A stretch of DNA of 64,000 nt, taken from positions 53,221,934 through 53,285,933 of the forward strand of contig NC_063169.1 in the NCBI RefSeq assembly GCF_023159225.1. Reading direction: 5' to 3'. Origin of the DNA: Perognathus longimembris pacificus (lineage: Eukaryota > Chordata > Mammalia > Rodentia > Heteromyidae). Position 1 is the stretch's first letter. Each line of letters begins with the position of its first letter. This document shows, one piece after another, positions 1-9,972 of this stretch. The translations under genes and the position numbers were made by a program. The notes beneath the pieces are model-generated. The model saw nothing but the letters and a program-made list of their open reading frames with translations, was not told the DNA's origin and ran no database searches.

Positions 1-158
1 TAATCTACCACTTGAGCAACAGCTCTACTTCTGGCTGTTATGGTGCCTAAGGCTCTTAATAGACTTTCTACCTGGGCTGACTTTGAGCCATGATTCTCAG
101 CCCTCAGCTTCCTGAGAAGCTAGTATTACAAGCATGAGCCACTATCACATAGCTTGTT
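1..158 (-). mobile_element. Dimeric B1/IDL-type SINE, cut by the window edge
   Basis: Read on the minus strand this is the B1-like left half (the plus strand shows CTTCCTGAGAAGCTAG and a GCATGAGCCAC end) followed by the right half, seen as CCACTTGAGCAACAGC. The 3' part lies outside the window, so tail and target-site duplication cannot be seen. Its pieces match the better preserved copies at 37490, 55687 and 62550. Confidence 0.75.
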
Positions 159-164
159 TTTCAC

Positions 165-290
165 CTTTCTCCCTCTTTCTCTCTCTCCCTTTTCTCTCTC
201 TTTCCTTCTTTCCCTCCCTCCCTCCCTCTCTCTCTCTCTCTGTCTCTCTCTCTCTCTCTCTTTCTCTCTCACTCTCACTCTGCTTTCCTT
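165..290. repeat. CT-rich low-complexity tract
   Basis: Nearly pure pyrimidine, mostly CT repeats with CCCT and TTTC interruptions. It directly follows the SINE at the window start. Open frames across it code only Ser/Leu/Phe/Pro runs and are not genes. About 160 bases of unremarkable AT-rich sequence follow. Confidence 0.9.
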
Positions 291-450
291 TTGGATTATT
301 TTTTATTACTGTATTGCCTCTTTCCCTTGTTATTTTTATATTCTTTTTTTTTTTGTAAACTCAGAGCCTTTTCCTTTCCAGGAGATATTCTTCCACTTAA
401 ATCATGTCCTCATCCCTTTCTGCTTTTGCTTTTTCAAATAAGGTCTTTTA

Positions 451-505
451 TTTATGTTCAGGGTGTCCTGAACATAAAACAGCTTAAACAGCTTAAAAGC
501 TGTTT
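451..505. repeat. Two adjacent short hairpins
   Basis: TTTATGTTCAGG (451-462) and CCTGAACATAAA (467-478) are perfect 12-bp inverted arms around a 4-base loop. Right after them AAACAGCTT (486-494) and AAGCTGTTT (497-505) form 9-bp arms with a 2-base loop. This was read directly. No function is known. Confidence 0.8.
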
Positions 506-600
506 ATTGATTGAGATAGGGGGGTCTTGTCGAATTTACCCAGGCTGCCCTAAAACTTTCCTTCCAAAGTCAAGTAGCTAGAATTCTTCCAAACACGAAC
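505..600 (-). mobile_element. B1-like SINE fragment
   Basis: Antisense B1 signature: a GATTGAGATAGGG-type start, then CCCAGGCTGCCCTAAAACTT, close to the rodent B1 CCCAGGCTGGCCTTGAACTT segment. The rest has decayed. The roughly 380 bases after it (to 980) are AT-rich and show nothing recognisable. Confidence 0.55.
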
Positions 601-984
601 AATTTTGCTAAGCCTATTTTCCAATTCATTTATACTGTTTTGGTGATGGAGTATATAGGATGACATATGACCTAATCAAATTTGTTGCAAATTAGTGTTT
701 TTGTCCCTTTGCAGGAAATGAGAGAAGCTTGAAATATTACCTCTGTACCCTTCCTGAAGTATATGCTATTGTTGGATATTCACTTCTGTATAATTATATA
801 TAATATATAATTGTTATTATATTTCAATAATTCTTTGATAGTAATCATCATTATGATTTTATATGATCATGTGTTTTTCATTCCTTTTTACAATCCCTGA
901 GTTTTTATATAGGATTTTCTTTGGTATACTAATGACTTTATTCAGGTAGATCATGCTGCCAGCTCTCTTTCATTGTTGGTATTT

Positions 985-1264
985 TTGAGATAGCATCTCA
1001 CTTCTGTCATAGCTGAGATAAGGAGTACACCACCCTACCCAATTTTCTTCCATTTGAGACCGAGTCTTATGGATTGACCTGGAGCACTACACTCTCAATT
1101 TCAGCCTCCATGGTGGCTTAGGAAAACAAGGGGATGCCCCTGCAACCATCTATGTACTGAGAAGGAGACACAAACTTTTCTGCCTGGCTAGCCTCCAAAA
1201 TAAGCCTTCCTTCCTCAGTCTCTCAAGCAGTTAAGATTATAGGCCTGAGTCACTGGCACCTGGC
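985..1264 (-). mobile_element. Diverged B1-type SINE pair
   Basis: Two degraded antisense B1-like segments. The first starts TTTTGAGATAGCATCTCAC and includes a TTTCAGCCTCCATGG stretch. The second carries CTGCCTGGCTAGCCTCC and ends in GATTATAGGCCTGAGTCACTGG, a form of the B1 start. Divergence makes the internal boundary uncertain. Confidence 0.55.
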
Positions 1265-1969
1265 TGCATATTTTCTTCAAAGGATGTATTAAGTAAGTTA
1301 CAGTCTTCAGGAAAATATCTTCCAAGATCCACCAAAAGTAAATTCTCAAATCATGATTTTCTGGTTTGTTTTTTTCCTTTTGTATCTTGCATTGAATTTT
1401 GCACAATAAGTTGTATCCATCAAAACGGTAGCCAAGCAAATCACCCTCTGTGTTTTAAAATGGACATTATATTTCACAAAGTTTCTGAAAGAAATAATTA
1501 AAATCTCATCAGAGAAACTATTTTATAACTGTTATTTGTCTCTAGGAATTTTACAAACACCATTTATAAGGTTGTTAATAAGTTAAACAGCTCGTAGGTG
1601 AAAGAACTGTTCATTATAGATTGCTCCTCAGCTGTATCTCCCATTTCCACTCAAAGATCTCTAAAACCAGGCTGATGGTATTTTATATCCCTATTGCTTC
1701 TCACAGTTGGCTGTCTTTTCTTGGTTAATAGTACTTTATGAGAGTTTTTCCGGTGGTAGGATATATTTGAGCACAGATAAACCTGAAGTTCATTACTAAT
1801 AAATTTGAAAATGTGTTAAATCTTTAGAATTTAATTGCTAATTGATTGTAATTTACAGATAGATTAGATATACATGTATTTAAAGGAGAAATGCCACTTT
1901 GCAAATGTGCTGTTTATCTTTTTAAGATACTTTATTTTTGTAAATTGAGACTTATTTTTAGTCTTCATA
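1265..1969. other. Unique AT-rich sequence, no gene seen
   Basis: About 700 bases without a clear repeat, RNA gene or supported reading frame. The piece at 1540-1610 faintly resembles a MIR core but is too decayed to call. Confidence 0.6.
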
Positions 1970-2122
1970 CATAAACTTATTCCATACTGTAAATAGTGCT
2001 GCTCTAAACATGGGTATGTAGCTACCTCGACTGTATGTTGACTTACATTCCCTTAAATACATGGCTAGTAATAGTATAGGATGATCATATGCTAGTTCTA
2101 TCTTCTATTTTGATTTGGAGTT
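1970..2122 (-). mobile_element. Old LINE-1 fragment (3' part, antisense)
   Basis: The plus strand reads AATAGTGCTGCTCTAAACATGGGTATG followed by a TAGGATGATCATATG stretch, the antisense of the LINE-1 ORF2 end and 3' region (compare AATAGTGCTGCAATAAACAT in other L1s). A SINE pair interrupts it, and related L1 3' sequence resumes near 2680. Confidence 0.6.
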
Positions 2123-2340
2123 GTGTTTTTTTGTTTGTTTGTTTGTTTTGCCAGACCTGGGCTTGGACTCAGGGCCTGAGCACTGTCCCTGGCTTCTTTT
2201 TGCTCAAGGCTAGCACTCTGCCACTTGAGCCACAGCGCCACTTCTGGCCATTTTCTATATATGTGGTGCTGGGGAATCGAACCCAGGGCTTCATGTATAC
2301 GAGGCAAGCACTCTTGCCACTAGGCCATATTCCCAGCCCT
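2123..2340 (-). mobile_element. IDL-Geo type dimeric SINE
   Basis: Minus-strand copy. Its tail appears as a T-rich TTTG run at 2125-2150, then the right monomer (CTTGGACTCAGGGCCTGAG, GAGCCACAGCGCCACTTC), then the ID-like left monomer ending in CCATATTCCCAGCCC. The ID-like part contains the pol III B-box equivalent (GGTTCGATTCC on the minus strand, slightly mutated). Little diverged, so fairly young. A TG microsatellite starts directly at its 5' end. Confidence 0.9.

Positions 2341-2341
<1 letters not shown>

Positions 2342-2411
<70 letters not shown>
2342..2411. repeat. (TG)35 microsatellite
   Basis: Uninterrupted TG dinucleotides, sandwiched between two antisense SINEs. Cys-Val and His-Thr frames over it are artefacts. 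Confidence 0.98.
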
Positions 2412-2412
<1 letters not shown>

Positions 2413-2414
<2 letters not shown>

Positions 2415-2652
2415 GGGGTGTTTTGGCACTAGTTCTGGGGCTTGAACTCAGGGCTGGGCACTGCCCCTACACTTTTATGCACAAGGCTAGTGCTCCAACA
2501 CTTTGAGCCATAGCACGATTTCTGGCTTTTTTGTAGCTAATTGGAGATAAGAATCTCCTTCATTTTCCTGCCTAGGCTAGCTTTAAACTGTGGTCTTCAA
2601 AGCTCAGCCCTTTGAGTTATTAGGATTACAGGTATGAGCCACTGACAAAGGA
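2413..2652 (-). mobile_element. Dimeric B1 + right-monomer SINE
   Basis: Antisense order: right monomer (CTTGAACTCAGGGCTGGGCACT, TTTGAGCCATAGCACGA), linker CTAATTGGAGATAAGAATCTC, then B1-like half ending TAGGATTACAGGTATGAGCCAC. It lies directly downstream of the microsatellite, so two SINEs and the TG tract probably entered the old L1 separately. Confidence 0.85.
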
Positions 2653-2679
2653 CATATATTTTGTTGTTTTAAAGTTATT

Positions 2680-3965
2680 ATTTTAAAATATTTTATTATC
2701 TTTAAGTAATTGTAAAAGGAGTTGCCATTCACCAAAGCAGTTTATAAATATAGTGCACCTTGATCAATTTCAACATTCTCCCCTCCCCTCCCAGTCCACT
2801 CCTTCCCTCACTTTCCTTAATTTTTAGGTTATGTATTGAATTTTTTGCCATTTAATAAAACAATTTATGTACACAATGCACCTTGATCTGTATTATCCCT
2901 CACATACACACCCTTTTGTGCCACTCCTCTTATATCGTCTCAATTCTGTGGTATATACAATGAATTTTTGCCCGTGTTTTCCCCCTTCACCCCTTCATTT
3001 TTCTATCCCTCTTCCCCTGGTCCCCCTTCCCCTCTTGAAAGTACCAATTTTCTGGTACTGTTGGGCTTTAACGTAGTCTTTTTAAATAGTATACTATTTG
3101 TGTTCTCCATAGAGTCCCGGTACACTTCAGTTAATTCATTTTTGACCCCTTACTTAATACACAGTGTGTTTACTTACAGATTTGTAGACATATTCTAGCT
3201 ACTACAAATGAGGTAAACCATGAAACCTGTATTTCTCTTGGTCTGGCTTACTGACCTTAATATAATTTTTTCCATCTTTCCATTTCCTAACAATATCATT
3301 CTTTCTGATGGATGAGTAGAGTTCCATTGTATATATGTACCACATTTTCTTGATCCATTCCTCCACTGAGGGGCATCTGGCCTGGTTCCATATCTTGATT
3401 ATTGTGAGTAATTCTGCAATGAATATGATTGTACTGGTAGCTTTAGTGTGGTCTTGTTTATGCTCTGTTGGGTGAGCCTCCTTACTGATTTCCAGGGTAG
3501 CTACAGTAATTGACATTCCTACCAACAGTATAAAAAAGTCCCAATTTCCTGTTTGCTCAGATGATCATTTTCTCCACATGATTGCTTGTTTTCTCGATGA
3601 TTGCTATTCTGAGTGGTTGAGATAGACGCTCAAGGATGTTTTGATTTGCAATTCCTTTGTGGCTAAGGCTGTTGAACATTTCTTTATGTATTAATTAGCT
3701 ATTTGTAGTTCTTTGAAAAACTGCTTATATGCCCATTTATTTATTGAATTATTTATCCTTTTACTGTTTAATTTTTTGAATCATTTTATACATTCTAGAC
3801 TTAATCCTTTATCTCAAAGGTTTTCTCTAATTGTATAGATTTTCTTCTAACTTTGGTCATTGTTTCCTTTTTAAAATTTGATACAATCACATTTTTAAAT
3901 TCCTTTTCTGAGCAATGGGGCTTCTATTTAGAAAGATGTTACCTATGCCTTGATAAGCAAGATCA
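2680..3965 (-). mobile_element. LINE-1 3' end: 3' UTR and ORF2 C-terminus (antisense)
   Basis: The low-coordinate part (2680-3190) is C/T-rich antisense 3' UTR. Translating 3202-3525 on the minus strand gives the typical LINE-1 ORF2 C-terminal stretch, with VEEWIKKMWYIYTMELYSSI matching the conserved KMWYIYTMEYYSAI motif. Further antisense ORF2 sequence with frame breaks runs to about 3965. It is 5'-truncated and not functional. An internal segment at 2865-2890 repeats the start of the 3' UTR (CAATTTATGTACACAATGCACC), so two copies may be merged. Confidence 0.85.
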
Positions 3966-4700
3966 CTTCAACTATTTTCAATCAGGGAAATAGTCCCTTA
4001 ATGATGTCATTTATCACCAAAGAGGTCTGAGATCATAGCTTATTTTCCAGTTGGGTTAAGGGAAGTTATTTTGCTGCAGCCAGGATGAGTTTCAAATTCC
4101 ACATAGCAGAGGGTTCTTTGAGTCCTTGCCCTTGTCCTCGGCTCTTGTTCCACTGGTTGAGGCCAAGATGTCATGTTAATCATGCACGTCTCCTCAAGCC
4201 ACTGGTGAAATATTTTGACTGTCAACCCCTCTAATTCCTGTATTTTATCAAAACAAAGATGTAACAAATGAGCACATGCAAATTGTTTTTAAAGTCTATT
4301 GGTTGTAGAGCTACCATGAACATTTTGAATTGTGATTTGGTAGATGGTTCTAACTTTCCCCAGTACAGGTAGCACAGAACTGTGTTCACTATCAACTCCA
4401 AGTGAATTTTTACACATGCTTAACTGAACCCAATATTTTGCCTTGTCTTGTTTAGTTTTGTCTAGATGCTTCAAGTACATTGACTTGATTTTTTTTTTTC
4501 ACAGTGAGGGTCTCAGACAGTCAGATGTTTCTGTTTCCTGTTGCATATGCTTGTGCATGAATGTTTCAATGACTAAATCATTGAATTGATCTTTTTTGGT
4601 CAAGAACAGTCAAACACCAGAAAAATTATCATTGAACTGTATGTGTACAAAATGTGAGTATATAACCTGACAATTAGTATATTCTATCCTAAAAGTTGTA
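3966..4700. other. Unique sequence, no gene seen
   Basis: AT-rich sequence with a short T run near 4488-4499. Small minus-strand frames (4040-4267, 4289-4480) show no homology, no convincing splice context and no codon bias. Confidence 0.55.
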
Positions 4701-4708
4701 AAACTAAA

Positions 4709-4803
4709 ATACTTTTTTAAAAACTAGCATAGTACTTTTAAAACTAGTGCTATAATTATAACTACTTTTAAAAAGTACTTATAAAACTACTTTTAAAAGT
4801 AGT
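4709..4803. repeat. Cluster of TTTTAAAA-centred palindromes
   Basis: Four related units in 95 bp: about 4709-4727, 4732-4748, 4761-4778 and 4786-4803. The last, ACTACTTTTAAAAGTAGT, is a perfect 18-bp palindrome. The others are one-to-three-base variants of ACTTTTAAAAGT with CTAG ends. It looks like local duplication of a palindromic unit. No known family was recognised. Confidence 0.8.
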
Positions 4804-5154
4804 CATGTTAGGCCTTAGAATTGGAATGGATATAGATTTCTTTTGATTGATGTGAAATCATCTAAATGTTTTAACAAATGATAACTTATTAATTAGCTCC
4901 AATTTTTGATGTATGATTGTAAGTATACATATCACGATATATATGTATATATACACACACTGTGACCTATTCATGAATAGATGAAGTGTGTTATATTATT
5001 TAGTGATAAAAATTCTAATTTTTATGTCTCTCAAACAGCTTCAGTGAACTTTCAATATATAGATACAATTTTCCTAATTTTATTAGATTACTGATTTCCA
5101 TTGGTTAGATAGTAAGTCACTGCTTTCAAGTGCCACAGCCTGATTCATTATTCG
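4804..5154. other. Unique AT-rich sequence, no gene seen
   Basis: Contains a short AT/AC tract near 4930-4965. Nothing else could be assigned. Confidence 0.5.
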
Positions 5155-6200
5155 ATCATTGGATATTTGGGACCTTAATATGGTCTAGACATTCAGGATA
5201 TAGAAGTAAAGCAGACAAGGTTCCTATCACCATGAAGCTGGTATTCTAGTAAAAGAATATTGACAGCACATAAACTAGTAGATGTAGCAGTTTATTTCAG
5301 GTTTTGATAAATCTTTGAGGAAAATAAGGCAGGGTAACAAAAAGAATGGTAAGTCCCTGTGGAAGCACAGTTTTCAAATGATCACTCTGCCCTCTATGAG
5401 GAGGGTGGCTGGTGGAAGTAGCTTGTGGTTATTGCAAGCCAGATGGGAAATGAGGGTGGCATAGTTATGACTGAAGCTGTGAAAAGAAGCAGCGGATGGT
5501 GTTCAGATGTGGGTATTTGACAGGATAGCAGATGAGGCTAGATGGAATGTGAAAAATAGACAGCAACACATAGCCCTTGTGTCCCCAGATTCCCATGCCA
5601 GGCTCCTGAGCTCATATCCTGAATATTCAACCCTAATATCTTTGTCATCTTGGACATGTAATTTCTTTCCATTTTCTGCAATTGTAAAACTAAAGGAGGT
5701 GATATTAATAATGTCAACCTTACAGGTTTGTTTTAAGAATTGTGTATGTGTGGGTGTATGTGTGTGTACATGTGTGCACACTCAGCTTTAGAAATGTGTT
5801 CAGGAGTTAATACTGCTTATTGTGTACAAATCAGCTCCATATAAAACAAATTCATGAGTGATTGATAAATTCTGGATTTGGAACTTGTTTCACTCAGTGG
5901 TTCCATTCATGGAGGTATAGAAGATTGAAGGAGGATAAGGCTGTGAATAGAGGGATGCAGCTAAGAGTTGTGATTAAGATACACTAAGCTGAAGATGCCT
6001 GTTAATGAACCAGATTTAGAAGTCTGGAGTTCAGAAGGAAGATCAGAACTGAACTTGAATTTGTTGGTGCAGGTGCTATTTAAAGCCTGGCTGCAGCATG
6101 AGCTCACCTAGGAAGACAATATAAAGAGGAAGAGGGTAGAGGGCAAAGGCCTCTCCATTACAGCAAGGTCAGAGAGGGGGAGGAGCCAGGAAATGATTCC
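5155..6200 (-). mobile_element. Very old interspersed repeat, L2-like 3' end
   Basis: The start has the order seen in antisense L2-type repeats: a GACATTCAGGATATAGAAGTAAAGCAGACAAGG-like stretch (5195-5220), then CCATGAAGCTGGTATTCTAGT. Later parts (ATGATCACTCTGCC near 5378, GAAGTCTGGAGTTCAG near 6020, GGTGCTATTTAAAGCC near 6070) keep the order I remember for one long ancient mammalian repeat. Divergence is high, so family and exact ends are uncertain. The open frames at 5503-5791 fall inside it and are not genes. Confidence 0.45.
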
Positions 6201-6904
6201 AGTGCACACACATCTGGCTTTCACATCATACTGCCTATAGCACTGGAGCCCAGCCAGAGTTCATGCTTTAGAAGGCTCTGCAGACATGAAAGCTTCTTTA
6301 TACATTGCTAGGAGTGAGGGGCTGTGGCTTCCGGCCTGGACCCTGATGACAGGAATTTTCCATTTATACTTGAGAGTAGCACAAAGAAACTGTGGAATAA
6401 GTCTGCTGTTCCATGTGAACCCTAAGAAATTTTTAGTGCAGCCATGGTTACAGTGGGCCCCAAATGCTAGCTCCTTTGCTTTAATTATGTCATTGTGATT
6501 GTCTTCTCTCTTTTTGACAGTATGAGATATCTTCAATTTTGCACAGTTGTTTTCGTTCAGAGTTCCAGGACTGAAGAATGGTTCCATAGATACCATTTTA
6601 TTCATGAGAGTTTGATTTCCAGTGAGTCATCAAACGTTGAGCTAGCCTATGAATGAGGCTAGGAAAGCAAAGTGCTAATGATAGATACACCCTAAAAAAC
6701 AGAAGCAACAAGGTTGCTGAGATTTTTTTTCTCCAGATTTTTTTATTTAAGATTCAGGAATACATTTTCTTCTCATTTTATTTAGACTTAGCCAAACAAA
6801 TATAAAGAGTTACCTTATTCTCAACGATCTCTTTATAAAGTACTCAATATTGGTGGAAACCACAGATACATGAATCACAGAAAATATCACTGGAGTTGGG
6901 GTGG
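6201..6904. other. Unique sequence, no supported gene
   Basis: Frames of 70-114 codons occur on both strands (6261-6605 minus, 6286-6498 plus) with no recognised domain. CTCTTTTTGACAG at about 6508-6520 resembles a splice acceptor, but the frame after it closes within 18 codons. Confidence 0.5.
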
Positions 6905-7253
<349 letters not shown>

Positions 7254-7452
7254 TAAATTAAAATATTACTGGGAAAGGGCAGGACACTGGAAATCTAGAC
7301 TTGATGTTGTCTGTCACCCATGAGTCTGTGACTTATTTTCCTATTTTTTAACAGCTGTACCAATCCTTTGTAGTTATCAGAGGATGTTTGTATGTAAGAC
7401 ATGTATATGTTTGCATTTGAATGCATGTGTGTAATCAAATATAACACTGTCT

Positions 7453-7684
7453 GGATGTGAGGGCGATCTGGCTGTGACGTGTCACCCGATTGGTCGCCAG
7501 GGATGATTCGGCTGATCTGGCTGGTTAGGCGGGTGTCCCCTTCCTCTCTCACTGCTCATGCGCGCGTCCCTCCCGAAGCTGCGGTCAAAGAGGACGACCA
7601 TCCCCGATAGAGGAGGATGAGTCTTAGGTCAAGGGTACACGAGTAGCTGCACTCCCCTGCTAGAACCTCCAAACAAGCTCTCAA
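7453..7684 (+). pseudogene. 7SK small nuclear RNA retropseudogene, 3'-truncated and tailless
   Basis: The sequence begins at the exact 7SK 5' end (GGATGTGAGGGCGATCTGG) and follows 7SK through GATTCGGCTGATCTGGCTGG, GGCGGGTGTCCCCTTCC, GACGACCATCCCCGATAGAG and CCCCTGCTAGAACCTCC to AACAAGCTCTCAA. That is roughly nucleotide 230 of a normally about 331-nt RNA, so the 3' third, including the terminal hairpin, is absent. There is no poly(A). TCAAATATAACACTGT occurs at 7435-7450 and again at 7681-7696, a perfect 16-bp target-site duplication, so it was inserted by reverse transcription. Small deletions relative to 7SK are present. 7SK normally holds P-TEFb inactive; this copy lacks a 7SK promoter context and should be dead. 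It is the only clearly CpG-rich patch in the area. Confidence 0.95.
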
Positions 7685-7696
7685 ATATAACACTGT

Positions 7697-8434
7697 AGGT
7701 GGCAGAAAGAACTAAGTAAGTGTATTAACTGTAACTATATTAATTAATAAATTAATACTAATTAACTATATGAATACTCATTATATCATTGTTGTTGCCT
7801 CAGCGCCTCATATCATCTCTCTTTTTTAATGAATAATACTTAGGAAACTGAATGGAACAATGATAACAGAAATGATATTTCCAAGAAAACAACTGATTCA
7901 AGCAAACCAGAAGTTTAATGCATAATAACATTATATTTAGATCACCTAGTTTCTCATTAGCTCTTCCAGTTTTCCCCAACAGATGCATCTGTGAGCTGTT
8001 GAAAATGATGTAATTCCAGCTCACTTAGGGGCTTTGGGGCTCACAGAGAACAGATTGCTGTCTTACATAGTTGCAACCAGTAGCCTCCTGATCATTTGTC
8101 TTAAGAAAGCAATCTAGAATTTCACAGCAAATGGTTGTTTACAATGTTAGCATTGCTCCCTGTGCTAAGCCAGGGTGAATTCCTGGTTAAAGCTGTTATC
8201 ATTTTATCAATAACTTCCCGACATGGTTCATACAGTTGTTGAGCAGAATCCTCCACATTACACGGAACTGGGTTGTCCTTGTGAGCATAATTGTTATTTC
8301 CCATAAGGTACTGCAAAGCAAAAGTCATACTGAAAAATTATGTATACATATGTATGTATATGTAATTCAAGTTTGTATGGTTTCTCCAAGAAATGCTAGG
8401 TGTCAAATGCATATCTTCAAGTAAGAACTGTCAC
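7697..8434. other. Unique sequence, no gene seen
   Basis: Opens with TTAATTAA-rich sequence (7735-7770). The minus frames at 7800-8024 and 8122-8328 have no recognisable domain. Confidence 0.55.
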
Positions 8435-8650
8435 CTAGTTATTATGGTGGTACTCAGCTGCAATCTCAGTGACTTGGAAGGTGGACATAGGAGGATTGTA
8501 AATTCCAGGTCAGCCTGGCCAAAGATAGCAAGACCCTATCTTAAGAGTGAAAGCAAGAACTTGAAGGGATAAGATGTAAGCTAAAGTGGTACAGTGCTTG
8601 TCTTGTAAATCCAAGGATCTAGGTTCAAGCCCCAATCCCACCCCCAAAAA
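8435..8650 (+). mobile_element. B1-ID type SINE
   Basis: A B1-like half (GGTGGTACTCAGCTGCAATC, then GGTCAGCCTGGCCAAAGATAGC, AAGACCCTATCTTAAGAG) followed by an ID-like half with AGGTTCAAGCCCCAATCCC as B-box region and an A-rich end. More diverged than the IDL-Geo copies. Confidence 0.75.
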
Positions 8651-9361
8651 GTTTCCTCTTTGTTCTGTTTGATTAATTATTTTTGTTGCAAAATTGGATA
8701 GAAGGAAACCTGGAATTGTGGCTTCTCCGTACATAACAAATGCTCCTTCTCTTTGAAGTGTTTGTTAGATACAATCAGGAGTATGTAGACACATTAAGTC
8801 CGCTATGGTAGACTCACTTTTCTCATTATTGAATGAACTTTTCAATTACTTTATATGCAATACAAAATATTGAGAAATAGTACCTGCTTTAATACTATGC
8901 ATTCACACACTAGTACTGAGTGAATGTGCCTTATTTCTCATCTCCCCATATCTAAACCTTTCACTCCAACTCTGATTCTGAGAACCACATAATCAGTAGA
9001 GGAAATTATCTTCGAGATGATTTTGTGTTTAAATGTTTTTGTTGCAAAGAAAGGGCTCCATATAACATTTTGTGTATCCTGGTATATTGTCTAACAAGCT
9101 AGTGTTTTGATCTTTCTATTTCAATTAATTTTCTATAATTGATTAATTCCTTTTTACAAGTATAAAAAAATTAACTGTGGCCCAGGCACTGAATTACTCC
9201 TTCAAGTGAAAGTTCATTATCATCATGCTTTCATTGAGGCTGGGGGCTCAAGCTGAGAGAAAAACTGATTTAGTGACCTATATAAGTGACAATTACTATT
9301 TATCTTTCTTTACTCTTCATAACAAACTTCTAGATTTCCCCTGTCAGAAAACACATCTGGG
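8651..9361. other. Unique sequence, no gene seen
   Basis: AT-rich intergenic or intronic sequence. No repeat, RNA or supported reading frame was recognised. Confidence 0.55.
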
Positions 9362-9600
9362 TCTGAGGGCATGGTTTATGTGGTAGAGTACTTGCTTAGC
9401 ACATCTGAGGCCCTGAGTTCAATCCCCAGGATTGAAGAAGGAACAGAGAAGAGGAGTATAGCACAGCAGAGCAAGAGAGGCAAGGCAAGTGGTCCCTATG
9501 AGCTGAACATGGAAATGCACACCTAGCACTTGGGAAGTTGAGACAGGTGGAGGAGTTTAAGGTCAGCATGAACTACATAACAAGATCCTGTCAGAAGGGG
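9362..9600 (+). mobile_element. ID-like SINE followed by a B1-like SINE
   Basis: 9362-9440 is ID-like (GGGCATGGTTTATGTGGTAGAG, CTTGCTTAGCACATC, GTTCAATCCCCAG). After an A/G-rich link, 9497-9597 is B1-like (GCACACCTAGCACTTGGGAAG, then GGTCAGCATGAACTACATAAC, AAGATCCTGTC). It may be one ID-B1 dimer or two insertions. Confidence 0.7.
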
Positions 9601-9619
9601 CTTCATGTAATACTTACCA

Positions 9620-9621
<2 letters not shown>

Positions 9622-9654
<33 letters not shown>
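9622..9654. repeat. (CA)16 microsatellite
   Basis: Pure CA dinucleotide run shortly after the B1-like SINE. Confidence 0.97.
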
Positions 9655-9656
<2 letters not shown>

Positions 9657-9734
9657 GCTTTGACCAAATTTACCCCATCTGTATTACTGTGTGTGTATGC
9701 AAATGTGCGTGTGTGTGTTTGTGTCTGTGTGTGC

Positions 9735-9905
9735 ATGTATGCACTCCAATCATGAGACTTAAACTCAGGGCATGGGCATTATCCCTGAACTTGCTTAAGG
9801 CTAACACTCTACCACTTGAGCCACAGGCCACACAGCTCTGCTTCTGTCATTTCAGTGTTTAATTAGAGATAAGAGTCTCACAGATTTTCGGCCCAAGCTT
9901 TTTCT
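9735..9905 (-). mobile_element. Dimeric SINE, right half and linker
   Basis: Antisense right monomer (CTTAAACTCAGGGCATGGGC, CCACTTGAGCCACAGG) with the linker TAATTAGAGATAAGAGTCTCACAG. The B1-like half is cut off after CGGCCCAAGCTTT. Confidence 0.75.
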
Positions 9906-9933
9906 TTTGGGTGGTGTTCCTTGTGTTATTTTC

Positions 9934-9972
9934 GTGTATGTGTGTGTGTATGTGTGTGTGTGTGTGTGTGTA
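9934..9972. repeat. TG/TATG microsatellite
   Basis: Interrupted TG run. A shorter TG run lies at 10213-10232. Confidence 0.95.

Noticed and set aside
134..441. Plus-strand frames rich in Ser, Leu and Phe
   Set aside because: They translate a CT-rich low-complexity tract, not a gene.
2089..2445. 118-codon plus-strand frame and 86-codon minus frame
   Set aside because: They run through antisense SINEs and a TG microsatellite (Cys-Val or His-Thr repeats).
5503..5791. Overlapping 92- and 94-codon frames on opposite strands
   Set aside because: They lie in a very old repeat and end in a TG-rich tract; no domain and no splice context.
6490..6580. Splice-acceptor-like CTCTTTTTGACAG with following sequence
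   Set aside because: The open frame after it closes in 18 codons, and no donor or homology supports an exon.
7295..7552. 85-codon minus frame over the 7SK copy
   Set aside because: It is the complement of a non-coding RNA retrocopy.
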